A DNA stretch of 64,000 nt from Steroidobacteraceae bacterium. GTDB taxonomy: Bacteria; Pseudomonadota; Gammaproteobacteria; Steroidobacterales; Steroidobacteraceae. A program made the position numbers and the translations under genes. The notes under the pieces were generated by a model. That model was given only the letters and a program-made list of their open reading frames with translations. It was not told the DNA's origin and did not search any database. Below are positions 25,904 through 34,314 of this stretch, piece by piece (the stretch's first letter is position 1; each line of letters opens with the position of its first letter). The DNA lies in assembly GCA_025458865.1 (NCBI GenBank), contig JALORP010000007.1, positions 1-64,000 on the forward strand, given 5' to 3'.

Positions 25904-26737
25904 ATGCTGCTGTCCATCCGCCACGAGACGGTCTACCGCTACAGCCACCGCGTCGAGCACTCGGTGCAGGTGGTCCGGCTCACGCCGCGGCCCGAGGTGC
26001 TGCAGCGCACCCTGCGCTGGAAGCTGAGCTCGCCCGGCCGGCAGGTCGAGCAGGTGGACGCCTTCGGCAACGTCACCCACCTGGTCACCATCGACGAGCC
26101 GGTCGAGGAGATCCACCTCGTCGCGGAGGGCGTCGTGGACACGAGCGAGGCGGAGGGCACGGTGCCCACCGAGGCGAGCGGCCTGTCGCCGCTCGCCTTC
26201 CTCGCCGAGACCCGCCTGACGCGACCCGATGCGGCCATCGCGGCGCTCGCCAGCCGGCACGGCCGGGCGACGCTCGGCACGACCGACGGCCTGCTTGACC
26301 TGGCCGAGGCGATCCGCGGCGCCGTGGTCTGGGAGCACGGCGTCACCACGGTCGAGCACGATGCCGCCGAGGCCCTGGCCCTTGGCCGCGGCGTGTGCCA
26401 GGACCACGCCCACCTGTTCGTCGCCGCCTGCAGGTCGTCGGGCGTGCCGGCCCGCTACGTCAGCGGGTATTTCCACACCGGCGACTCGACCGTTGCGAGC
26501 CACGCCTGGGCGGACGCCTGGCTGGGTCCGGAGCGGGGCTGGTACAGCGTGGACATCACGCACGGCACGGTGGCCGGCCCGCACCACTGCCGGCTCGCCG
26601 TCGGCCGCGACTACCTCGACGCCGGGCCCGTGCGCGGCGTCCGCCGCGGCGGCGGCGAGGAGGCCATGCACGTCGCCGTCAACGTCTCCGGCGAGCAGGC
26701 GCCGCGGCGGCGGCGCGTGCGGGAGTGGCAGCAGTAG
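25904..26737 (+). CDS. Transglutaminase-like protease of the Anbu cluster
   Basis: A 277-residue protein with an N-terminal beta domain (about residues 1-100) and a papain-like transglutaminase core. The catalytic triad is visible as Cys in GRGVCQDHAH, His in ASHAWADAW and Asp in WYSVDITHG. It belongs to the bacterial COG1305 proteins that probably act as peptidases rather than cross-linkers. It follows the alpha-E gene with no gap. Confidence 0.9.
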   Translation: MLLSIRHETVYRYSHRVEHSVQVVRLTPRPEVLQRTLRWKLSSPGRQVEQVDAFGNVTHLVTIDEPVEEIHLVAEGVVDTSEAEGTVPTEASGLSPLAFLAETRLTRPDAAIAALASRHGRATLGTTDGLLDLAEAIRGAVVWEHGVTTVEHDAAEALALGRGVCQDHAHLFVAACRSSGVPARYVSGYFHTGDSTVASHAWADAWLGPERGWYSVDITHGTVAGPHHCRLAVGRDYLDAGPVRGVRRGGGEEAMHVAVNVSGEQAPRRRRVREWQQ

Positions 26738-26807
26738 CGGCGCGCGCCGCCCCGTGGCAGTCTCCGAGGCCCCGACGGACTTCCAGAACCCCACCGGACC
26801 GGACCCG

Positions 26808-27602
26808 ATGACCTACTGTGTCGGCATTCTCGTGGACGCGGGCCTCGTGATGCTCGCGGACTCCCGCACCAACGCGGGCGTGGACAACATCAGCACCTTC
26901 CACAAGGTCACCGTGTTCGAGCGCCGCGGCGAGCGGGTGTTCGTGCTGCTGGTGGCCGGCAACCTGTCGCTGTCGCAGTCCGTCGTGAGCCTCCTGCGGG
27001 AGGCGGTGGAGGAGGGCGCGGATCGGCCCAACCTGTTCGACGTCGAGAACATGTACGAGGCCGCGCGCTGCGTCGGGGACGCCATCCGCGAGGTGCACGC
27101 GCGCGACGCCGAGCACCTCGAGAAATTCAAGATGGAATTCAACGTGACCATGATCCTCGGCGGCCAGATCAAGGGCGAGCGACCGCGGATGTTCAACATC
27201 TACCCGGCCGGCAACTTCATCGAGGCGACCCAGGACACCTGCTACTTCCAGATCGGCGAGTTCAAGTACGGCAAGCCGATCATCGACCGCGTGATCAACC
27301 GCGGCTCGCGCCTGCAGCGCGCGGCCAAGTGCGGCCTCGTGTCCATGGACTCGACCATGCGCTCGAACCTCACCGTGGGCCCGCCGATCTCGGTGGTGAC
27401 CGTGCGCACCGACGAATACAAGGTGTCGAGCCACCAGATCATCGACGCGGACAACGAGTACTTCCGGACCATCCGCAACCGCTGGGGCGAGGCGCTGAGC
27501 CAGGCCTTCCGGGAGCTGCCGGACCCGGACTGGCTGGAGACGCCCGGCCGGAACGAAGCGGCCCAGGCCGCGGTCGAAATCCCGGGTTCCCGCAAGGAAT
27601 GA
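26808..27602 (+). CDS. Anbu-type proteasome-related peptidase
   Basis: A 264-residue Ntn-fold hydrolase of the Anbu (ancestral beta subunit) family. Translation from the ATG at 26808 puts threonine directly after Met (MTYCVG), so removal of Met would expose Thr1. Asp17 (LADSR) and Lys32 (FHKVTV), counted from Thr1, fit the catalytic triad of proteasome beta subunits. Anbu proteins assemble into open rings and are encoded beside COG2308, COG2307 and COG1305 genes, the same set found here. Substrate unknown. This is not a canonical HslV or 20S proteasome. Confidence 0.92.
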   Translation: MTYCVGILVDAGLVMLADSRTNAGVDNISTFHKVTVFERRGERVFVLLVAGNLSLSQSVVSLLREAVEEGADRPNLFDVENMYEAARCVGDAIREVHARDAEHLEKFKMEFNVTMILGGQIKGERPRMFNIYPAGNFIEATQDTCYFQIGEFKYGKPIIDRVINRGSRLQRAAKCGLVSMDSTMRSNLTVGPPISVVTVRTDEYKVSSHQIIDADNEYFRTIRNRWGEALSQAFRELPDPDWLETPGRNEAAQAAVEIPGSRKE

Positions 27603-27606
27603 AGCG

Positions 27607-28116
27607 ATGAGCAGACGGGTCGTCCTGGCCTTCCTGGCGCTCGCCAGCCTGCCTGGCGCCGCCTACGCGCAGCTCCTGTCCGTGCCCATGAAGGGCCTCG
27701 GCAACGAGTGGGTCAAGCAGCTCGACCTGAAGGGCCGGATGGACTGGGAGTGGATCGAGACCTACCCCGAGCAGGTCTTCTTCGCCACCCGCCAGGACTC
27801 GCGCCGCGACGGCGACGTCGTCACCATGTGGATGCGCATCGAGTACAAGGACTCGCGCATGCCCGGGCCGCACAAGAGCGCGGTGAGCCGCGATGACTGG
27901 GACTGCAAGAACCAGCGCCGCGCCAACATCGGCACCTTCTTCTACCGCTGGAACAACCTCGAGGACGACGACGGTCCCGAGCGCGCGACCAGCTTCCTGC
28001 GCAACTGGGAGAAGGTGGAGCCCGGCACGCTCGCCCGGACGCTGCTCGACTTCGCCTGCAGCATCCAGCCCACGCAGGACCTCGTCGCCCCGCCCCCGGC
28101 CAAGCCGCCCGGCTGA
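27607..28116 (+). CDS. Secreted surface-adhesin E-like protein
   Basis: A 169-residue exported protein with a signal peptide (about residues 1-21, cut after AYA). It shows the layout of the surface-adhesin protein E-like family: RRDGDVVTMWMRIEYKD, a conserved DWDCKNQRR, and a second cysteine in DFACSIQP, which could form a disulfide. It starts 4 bp after the Anbu gene, suggesting the same operon, but it is not a usual member of the Anbu set. Function unknown. Confidence 0.68.
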   Translation: MSRRVVLAFLALASLPGAAYAQLLSVPMKGLGNEWVKQLDLKGRMDWEWIETYPEQVFFATRQDSRRDGDVVTMWMRIEYKDSRMPGPHKSAVSRDDWDCKNQRRANIGTFFYRWNNLEDDDGPERATSFLRNWEKVEPGTLARTLLDFACSIQPTQDLVAPPPAKPPG

Positions 28117-28243
28117 GCTACCCGCCGGGCCCGGCGGGCCACAGCCGCCGGGATTGGGACCGGCCGGCCGCCGGTCGTTACGCGGTTTCCCGCTCCTCTC
28201 CTTGCCGGCCAACGCGCTAGAGTGGCGCAGACAGGGAGAGACC

Positions 28244-29629
28244 ATGGCCCGCCCGACACCGCCCGGCAGCTCCGGCCACCGCGGCCACGCGCGAGGCCCC
28301 GTCCGGCTCGCGCTGCAGAAGCTGCTCCCCTTCGTCAACTGGAACCATGCCTACGCCGCCTGGAGCTACACGCGCTCCGCCTTGTGGGTGATGCCCATCC
28401 TGGCCCTGGTCGGCGCGCTGCTGTTCACCCGCCTGATGGTGGCCCTCGACGGCTGGATTTCCTGGGACCTGACCACGCTGGCTCCCGAGGGCGCGCGCGC
28501 GCTGTTCCAGACGGTCATCACACTGACGCTGTCCTTCCTCATTTTTACCTTCGGCTCGCTGCTGGTGGCCATCCAGATCGCGGGCGGCCAGCTCACGCCG
28601 CGCATCATCGCCACGACCCTGCTGCGCGACCGGGTCATCCGGTACACGGCCGGGCTCAGCGTGTTCACGATGCTGATCGCGATCGGTGCGCTGAATCGCA
28701 CGGCGGGCAGCGTCTACGAACTACTGACCTTCGCCGTGGCCTGCTTCGGGACGGCGAGCCTCGCGTCCTTCCTGTTCCTGATCGACTATTCGGCGCGGCT
28801 GCTGCGGCCCGTGCGGATCGTCGAGCTGGTGTGCGACGACGGCATGGAGGTGATCCGGGCCATGTACCCGGAGACCCACGCAGGGAACGTGGAGCCGGCG
28901 GATGGCCGGGTCGACCCCGCCGTGCTCGCGGCCCCCGCGCGGACGGTCCTGCACGCGGGGCGGTCTCGGGTCCTGCTCACGGTGGACCTCGACCTCCTCG
29001 TCGAGGAGGCGCGTCGCCACGACGGGATCATCGAGGTCGCCCCACAGATCGGCGACTTCGTCGCGGCCGACGAGCCGCTGTTCCTGCTCCACGGCGGGGC
29101 GCGGGACTGTGACGACGACGCCTTGCGCGAGGCGGCAGCCCTCGGCAACGAGCGCACGATGGAGCAGGACCCGATGTTCGCCTTCCGCATCCTGGTGGAC
29201 GTGGCGCTCAAGGCCCTGTCGCCGGCCATCAACGACCCCACCACCGCGGTGCTGGCCCTCGACCAGATCCACCGGCTGCTGCGGCTGGTGGGCAAGCGCC
29301 GGCTGCAGGGCGAGCAGCTGACGGACCATGACGGCCGGCTGCGGGTCGTCTTCCGCACCCCGAACTGGGAGGACTTCGTGCAGGTGTCGTGCAGCGAGAT
29401 CCGCGCCTGCGGCGCGAACAACCTGCAGATCGCGCGGCGCCTGCGCGCCATGCTCGAGAACCTGATCCGCTCCCTGCCGCCGGAGCGGCACGCGGCGCTG
29501 CGCCAGCAGCTCGACCTGCTGGACCGGACACTGCCCGGTCTCTACCCGCTCGAGGAAGACCTCGCGCTCGCGCGCATCCCTGACCCGCAGGGTCTCGGCG
29601 GCTCGACCATGCGCTGCCCCCGGACCTGA
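28244..29629 (+). CDS. DUF2254 membrane protein
   Basis: A 461-residue protein with about four N-terminal transmembrane segments (residues about 46-64, 95-120, 145-165, 172-190) and a large soluble C-terminal region with a conserved DPMFAFRILVDVALKALSPAINDPTTA stretch (shown here only in part as key residues DP, R, D, A, SPAINDP). This matches the DUF2254 family, whose role is unknown. The ATG at 28244 is preceded by GGGAG (28234-28238). Confidence 0.85.
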   Translation: MARPTPPGSSGHRGHARGPVRLALQKLLPFVNWNHAYAAWSYTRSALWVMPILALVGALLFTRLMVALDGWISWDLTTLAPEGARALFQTVITLTLSFLIFTFGSLLVAIQIAGGQLTPRIIATTLLRDRVIRYTAGLSVFTMLIAIGALNRTAGSVYELLTFAVACFGTASLASFLFLIDYSARLLRPVRIVELVCDDGMEVIRAMYPETHAGNVEPADGRVDPAVLAAPARTVLHAGRSRVLLTVDLDLLVEEARRHDGIIEVAPQIGDFVAADEPLFLLHGGARDCDDDALREAAALGNERTMEQDPMFAFRILVDVALKALSPAINDPTTAVLALDQIHRLLRLVGKRRLQGEQLTDHDGRLRVVFRTPNWEDFVQVSCSEIRACGANNLQIARRLRAMLENLIRSLPPERHAALRQQLDLLDRTLPGLYPLEEDLALARIPDPQGLGGSTMRCPRT

Positions 29630-29641
29630 CCGAAGCCCGAC

Positions 29642-30502
29642 ATGTCCGACCCCTTCCCGGCGTGGTTGCTACCGGCCCTCGCCGCGGTGACGGTGTTCAC
29701 CGTGATGTTCAGCATCGGCCTCGGCATCGCGCCCCGGGAGTTGCTCCTGGTCTGGCGCCGCCCCGGCCTGATGCTGAAAGCCTTGCTCGCGGTGCTGGTG
29801 TTGGTACCCACCATCGCCTGGGCCGTGTGCCTCGCGCTCGACCTGCCGAGGGCGGTCGCGGTAGGCATCATGCTGATGGCGATCGCACCGGGTGCGCCGC
29901 TCGCGCTGCAGCGTTCCCTCGGCGCAGGCGGCCATCACGGCTTCGCGCCCACGCTGCAGATCACCGTCGCCGTCATGGCCGTCGTCTCCATGCCGCTGTC
30001 GGTCGCGGTGATCAACATCGTCTACGACACCCACGCCAGCATCTCGCCGCTGCAGCTGATGAAGCAGGTGATGATGGTCCAGCTGCTGCCGCTCGCGATC
30101 GGGGTCGCGACGGGCCGGTGGCTGCCGCGGGCGGCCGGATGGCTGCGTCCGCGCCTCGGCGTCCTCGGCAAGGCACTGCTGGCGCTGCTCGTCCTGTACG
30201 TAGCCTTCGCATTCCGGCAGGACCTTGCGCGGGCGGGAACCGGCATGGTGCTGGCCATGGCGCTGGTCACGCTGGGCGCGCTCGCCCTCGGGCATGCCCT
30301 GGGGGGGCCGGATCCGGCCACGCGCACCCCGGTGGCGATCGTGAGTGCCGCGCGTAACCCGGGTCTCGCCCTGCTGACCGCCACACTGAACGCCGCCCCG
30401 GCGACGGTGACCGCGGTGATCCCCGTCTACATCTTCGTATCCGCGATCACGATGCTCCCGTACATCCTCTGGCGAGGCAGGCGCGGACCACGCATCGCCT
30501 GA
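29642..30502 (+). CDS. Bile-acid:sodium symporter-like transporter
   Basis: A 286-residue membrane protein with nine or ten hydrophobic segments. The layout and the segments FTVMFSIGLGIAPRELL and SAARNPGLALLTATLN resemble the BASS (bile acid:sodium symporter) superfamily, which in bacteria moves varied organic anions. It follows the DUF2254 gene by 12 bp. Substrate unknown; assignment below full confidence because the central motifs are loosely conserved. Confidence 0.72.
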   Translation: MSDPFPAWLLPALAAVTVFTVMFSIGLGIAPRELLLVWRRPGLMLKALLAVLVLVPTIAWAVCLALDLPRAVAVGIMLMAIAPGAPLALQRSLGAGGHHGFAPTLQITVAVMAVVSMPLSVAVINIVYDTHASISPLQLMKQVMMVQLLPLAIGVATGRWLPRAAGWLRPRLGVLGKALLALLVLYVAFAFRQDLARAGTGMVLAMALVTLGALALGHALGGPDPATRTPVAIVSAARNPGLALLTATLNAAPATVTAVIPVYIFVSAITMLPYILWRGRRGPRIA

Positions 30503-30512
30503 CCGGAGCCGA

Positions 30513-31184
30513 TCAGCCCACGGGCAGGGTCGCCACGAGCTCGGCAATGCCGGTCCACATGACCTGGATGCCGATGCAGAAGAGCAGGAAGGCCGACAGC
30601 CGGGCGACGATCGCGGTGCCGGTCGGTCCGATGGCCCTGGAGATCTGGCCGGACGAACGGTAGAGGAGATAGATGAGCAGGCAGATGAGGATGGTCGTCA
30701 CCAGCGCCTGCACGATGAAGATCAGCGGGCTGACGTCGGACGCGCCGCCGGTCCCGAGCGCAATGGCCACCGATATCGTCCCGGGTCCCGTGGTGATCGG
30801 CATGGTCAGCGGATAGAAGGCCTGGTTGGCCGCGTTGCGCGCGCTCGCCGTCTCCAGGACCGCCCCCCGGTCCTCGTCCCCGTCGCCGGCGTTCAGCAGC
30901 GTCCAGGCCGACAGGGCGATGACGATGCCGCCCGCCAGGCGCAGCACCGGCATCGAGATGCCGAAGAACTTCAGCACGTAGACGCCGACCAGCATGGACA
31001 TGCTCAGGATGGCGAAGCTGAAGATCGCGACCTGGCGCGCCAGCCGGCGGCGGGCCTCGTCCGTGAGCCCCTGCGTCGCGGCGAGGAAGACGAAGGCGCC
31101 GCCGAGCGGGTTGATGATGGAAAACAGCGCCGGGAAGGCGAGGAGCAGGAAGCTGACCGTCTGTGTTGCGGCTTCGGTTAGCAC
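30513..31184 (-). CDS. MarC family membrane protein
   Basis: A 223-residue protein with six predicted transmembrane helices, matching the MarC/NAAT family in length. Diagnostic stretches are FLLAFPALFSIINPLG at the N-terminus and PLTMPITTGPGTISVAIALG in the middle. MarC was once linked to multidrug resistance but that role is not supported; some archaeal members transport neutral amino acids. Convergent with the BASS-like gene, 10 bp apart. Confidence 0.9.
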   Translation of the reverse strand: MLTEAATQTVSFLLLAFPALFSIINPLGGAFVFLAATQGLTDEARRRLARQVAIFSFAILSMSMLVGVYVLKFFGISMPVLRLAGGIVIALSAWTLLNAGDGDEDRGAVLETASARNAANQAFYPLTMPITTGPGTISVAIALGTGGASDVSPLIFIVQALVTTILICLLIYLLYRSSGQISRAIGPTGTAIVARLSAFLLFCIGIQVMWTGIAELVATLPVG

Positions 31185-31223
31185 GGCCTGCCCTCGAGCG
31201 CCCGGCGGGCCCGGCCCGGGGAC

Positions 31224-32627
31224 TTATCCCTGCGACTTCTCGAAGCCGCCACCGAGGGCCAGGTACAGCGCGACGCGCTGCGCCACCCGCTCGGCCTGAA
31301 GCCGCAGCAGCGAACTGCGCGCGCCGTAGACGGCGAGCTGCTGCTGCGCCACGTTGCGGAGGTCGGTGCTGCCGACCCGGTAGCGGACATTCTCCAGTTC
31401 GAGGGCACGCTCGCCCTCGCCGAGCTGGGCAGCGAGGATCGCCTGGCGCTCGCGAGCCGTCCGCTCCGCGGAAAGCGCGCCTTCGACCTCGCCGAAGGCC
31501 TTGAGCCCGACGCTCGCGTAGCGGGCAACGGCCTCCTTCTGCTCGGCCGTGCGAAGCTCGACCTGCGCCTTGAGGGCGCCGCCGGCATAGAGCGGCATCA
31601 CCAGCCCGAGTCCGAGCCCGAAGATCGGGTTGTCGATGTCCTGCAGCACGAGCACATCGCTGTCGAGATAGGAGCCGGTCGCGGAGAGCGTGAACTGCGG
31701 CAGCCGCGCCGCCTCGGCCTGGCGGGTGCGGCTGAACGCCGCTGCCACGCGGCGCTCTGCGGCGATCACGTCAGGGCGCCGCTCGAGCAGCTCGGAGGGC
31801 ACGCCGGCAGGTGCGTCGGCCGTCAGCTGCGGTAGCGCGGTCGCTGCCTCGAGGTCCGCGGAGGGATAGCGCCCGACCACGAGCTCCAGTCCCCGCAGCG
31901 CCTGCTGCGTGCCGAATTCGAGCTGGCGGACGATGTCGCGGAAGGTCTCGGCGTTGCCCGCGGCAACCCGGACCTCGAGCTCGCTGCCGATGCCCACGCG
32001 CTGGCGGTCACGGGCCAGCGACAGGAGTTTCTCGGCCGCCGCCAGCGACTCTGCCGCCAGCTGCCGCTGCAGCTCGGCCTCGGTCGCGAGCACCCAGCCG
32101 CGGACGACGAGCGCCGCGAGCGACTGCCGCGCGTAGGCATAGTCCGCCTCGGCCGCCGCGAACTGGTCCTCCGCGGCGCGCGCGCCGTAGCGGACCCGAC
32201 CCCAGACGTCGAGCTCCCACGATGCGGACACGATGCCGGCGTTCAGCGGCTCCGCGCCGCTGCCGTCACCGCCGCTGGTCTTGCCGAGCAGGTTGACGGC
32301 CGGATAGATGGAGCCGCCGGCGATGCGCACGTAGGCCGCGGCCTGCTCGACCTGGGCGCCGGCGACGCGCAGGTCCGGGTTGCGGGCCAGCGCTTCGGCC
32401 ACCAGCGCGTCGAGGCGCTCGTCGGCGAACGCCGCGAGCCAGCCGGCCTCGACCGGCCCGGCGGCGGCGCCGGGCTCGGCCCACTGTCCGGGCGGCACCA
32501 TCTCGACGAAGGCATCGCGGTTCAGTTCGTCGCGTGACGGCGGGTCCTGCAGCGCGCAGCCCGCGAGCGTGGCCGCCACCACGGCGGCAACCGGCAGGAC
32601 CCGGCGGGAAGTTGCGACGCGGGCCAT
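31224..32627 (-). CDS. NodT/TolC-like outer-membrane efflux lipoprotein
   Basis: A 467-residue outer-membrane factor. A signal peptide with lipobox LAGC (Cys24) is followed by two repeated outer-membrane efflux protein domains rich in A, E and L heptads (LVAEALARNPDLRVAGAQVE; RPDVIAAERRVAAAFSRTRQ). Such proteins form trimeric channels for tripartite pumps. Its start overlaps the stop of the HlyD-like gene, so the two are coupled. No RND, MFS or ABC pump gene is in the run. It is the last gene of the eight-gene minus-strand run. Confidence 0.9.
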   Translation of the reverse strand: MARVATSRRVLPVAAVVAATLAGCALQDPPSRDELNRDAFVEMVPPGQWAEPGAAAGPVEAGWLAAFADERLDALVAEALARNPDLRVAGAQVEQAAAYVRIAGGSIYPAVNLLGKTSGGDGSGAEPLNAGIVSASWELDVWGRVRYGARAAEDQFAAAEADYAYARQSLAALVVRGWVLATEAELQRQLAAESLAAAEKLLSLARDRQRVGIGSELEVRVAAGNAETFRDIVRQLEFGTQQALRGLELVVGRYPSADLEAATALPQLTADAPAGVPSELLERRPDVIAAERRVAAAFSRTRQAEAARLPQFTLSATGSYLDSDVLVLQDIDNPIFGLGLGLVMPLYAGGALKAQVELRTAEQKEAVARYASVGLKAFGEVEGALSAERTARERQAILAAQLGEGERALELENVRYRVGSTDLRNVAQQQLAVYGARSSLLRLQAERVAQRVALYLALGGGFEKSQG

Positions 32628-33763
32628 CAGTGCAGCTTCGCGATGATGTAGTTGAGCTTGGAGCTGATGCGCAGGAAGACCTTGCGCAGGATGTGGATGG
32701 CTGCCGCGGAGTCCGTGTAGATCGCGCCGTTGCCCACCGCGCCGGCCGCCAGGAACACGTCGCGATACTTGTCGTCGACGTCGAGCTTCACGGCGAAGCG
32801 GCCGGGAGGGATGTGCGCCGCGAGCATGGTCGGGATCTGTCCCGAGGGCGCCATCTGTCCCTGGCCCTGCGCCCAGACGATGGAGTCCACCTTCGCCTTG
32901 ATGATCTCGCCGGGCAGCGTCGGCAGCGCGATCTCCGCCTCGTTGCCGGGCTTGACCTTGTGCAGCTCGTTCTGGGCGAACGTGGCGATCACCTGATACT
33001 CGTCCTCGACGAAGGTCATCGCGACGAAGGCCGGCAGCGGCACGGCCATCGAGCCGGGGCGCAGCTGCAGGTTGATGACCCAGCCGTTCGCCGGCGCGTA
33101 GGTCGTGGTCTGGTCCAGCTCCCAGCGCGCGTTCTCGAGCTGCGCCTTGATCTGGGCCACTTCGGCCAGGTCGCCGTCGACCTGCGCCAGCAGCCGCTCA
33201 CGGACCTGCGCTTCGGCAGCGACGGTCGACATGTACTGCGACTGCAGGTCCTTCAGGTCCGCTTGCGCCTGCTGCAGCGCGAAGGCGTCACCTGCGCCCG
33301 TCTGCGCCAGCTCCTCGTACTGCTTGACGCGCTGGCGCGCGAGTTCGACCCTCGCCGAGACGGCCTGCTTGTTCGCCGTGGCGGAGTTGAGCTGTTCGCG
33401 CAGCTGGCGGCCCGCGCCCTCGGCGTTGGCCAACTGCGCCTCCAGCGTCTTCACCGTGAGCGCATAGGGCGTCGGGTCGATGCGGAACAGCACATCGCCC
33501 TTCTTCACGTAGTCGTTGCCCTGGACCGGCACCTCGATCACCTTGCCGCGCACCTGCGGCAGGACCTGGACGGTGTACTTGATGACGCGCACGTCCGCCG
33601 TGGAAGGGGCGACCACGTTGAGGGCCAGGATCAGGACCGTGATCCCGACGATCGGGATGATCACGACGATGACCTGGGACTTCGTGTTCCAGGGCAGCCA
33701 CTTGAACTTGATGAAGATCAGCCAGACGAAGAAGGCGTAGATCCCTAGGAGGATGGCTTCCAT
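32627..33763 (-). CDS. YiaV/EmrA-like HlyD family membrane-fusion protein
   Basis: A 378-residue membrane-fusion protein. Two N-terminal hydrophobic segments (about residues 2-20 and 28-48) precede a biotinyl-lipoyl-like half (VLPQVRGKVIEVPVQGNDYV), a coiled-coil hairpin (about 110-215) and a beta-barrel (YAPANGWVINLQLRPGSMAV). The partner gene for a DUF3302 protein just upstream matches the E. coli yiaV-yiaW pair. It is coupled by ATGA overlaps on both sides. Confidence 0.88.
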   Translation of the reverse strand: MEAILLGIYAFFVWLIFIKFKWLPWNTKSQVIVVIIPIVGITVLILALNVVAPSTADVRVIKYTVQVLPQVRGKVIEVPVQGNDYVKKGDVLFRIDPTPYALTVKTLEAQLANAEGAGRQLREQLNSATANKQAVSARVELARQRVKQYEELAQTGAGDAFALQQAQADLKDLQSQYMSTVAAEAQVRERLLAQVDGDLAEVAQIKAQLENARWELDQTTTYAPANGWVINLQLRPGSMAVPLPAFVAMTFVEDEYQVIATFAQNELHKVKPGNEAEIALPTLPGEIIKAKVDSIVWAQGQGQMAPSGQIPTMLAAHIPPGRFAVKLDVDDKYRDVFLAAGAVGNGAIYTDSAAAIHILRKVFLRISSKLNYIIAKLH

Positions 33764-34185
33764 CAGACGGCCCTCCCCTCGTCGCCGGCAGGCGCGGCCG
33801 CTGCCGCCTCGGCATGATGGTCGACCCGGTCGACGCCGTAGGCGAGCTTGTACATGACCGGCTTGGTGTAGGCCCACAGCCAGGCAATCGGCCACAGCAG
33901 GCCGCCGAAGACCAGCGACAGCAGGCAGAGCGTCTTGATGGCGGGCGCCTGCGGGTGGCCTTTCTGCTCGGCGATCTTCTCCGGCAGGATGTGCACCAGC
34001 CAGAACAGCCAGATGCCGGCGATCGGCACCACGATCATGACCACCCAGGCGAGGACGTCGGCGGCCTTGTCGAGCGCCTCGCCCTTGAACATGGACGCCT
34101 GCGCGGCCGGCGCCGCGAGCAGGGCCGCGGCGAGCAGGGCCGCACGCAGCCTCCGGCTTCGGTGAATCTCGGTCGCGATGATCAT
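33763..34185 (-). CDS. YiaW-like DUF3302 membrane protein
   Basis: A 140-residue protein. An N-terminal signal-like segment (about residues 13-29) is followed by two transmembrane helices (about 45-66 and 82-103). The stretch LDKAADVLAWVVMIVVPIAG and HILPEKIAEQKGHPQAPAI is typical of DUF3302 (YiaW). In E. coli the gene neighbours yiaV, as here. Role unknown; it may be an inner-membrane partner of the HlyD-like protein. ATG at 34185 chosen because the upstream frame lacks family sequence. Confidence 0.82.
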   Translation of the reverse strand: MIIATEIHRSRRLRAALLAAALLAAPAAQASMFKGEALDKAADVLAWVVMIVVPIAGIWLFWLVHILPEKIAEQKGHPQAPAIKTLCLLSLVFGGLLWPIAWLWAYTKPVMYKLAYGVDRVDHHAEAAAAAPAGDEGRAV

Positions 34186-34314
34186 CGTTCGTTCTCCAGC
34201 AGCCCGGCCCGCCGGGCACCGGCACGACCTGCCCGTGATTCTACGCGCGCGGCCGGGGTCAAAGACCTGCGGTTTTGCGAAAGTCGCGGCAACAGCCACC
34301 TCCGGTGTCCAGCC

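Noticed and set aside
26808-27602. HslV or 20S proteasome beta subunit
   Set aside because: Sequence fits Anbu, and the cluster genes and absence of HslU or an alpha subunit support that.
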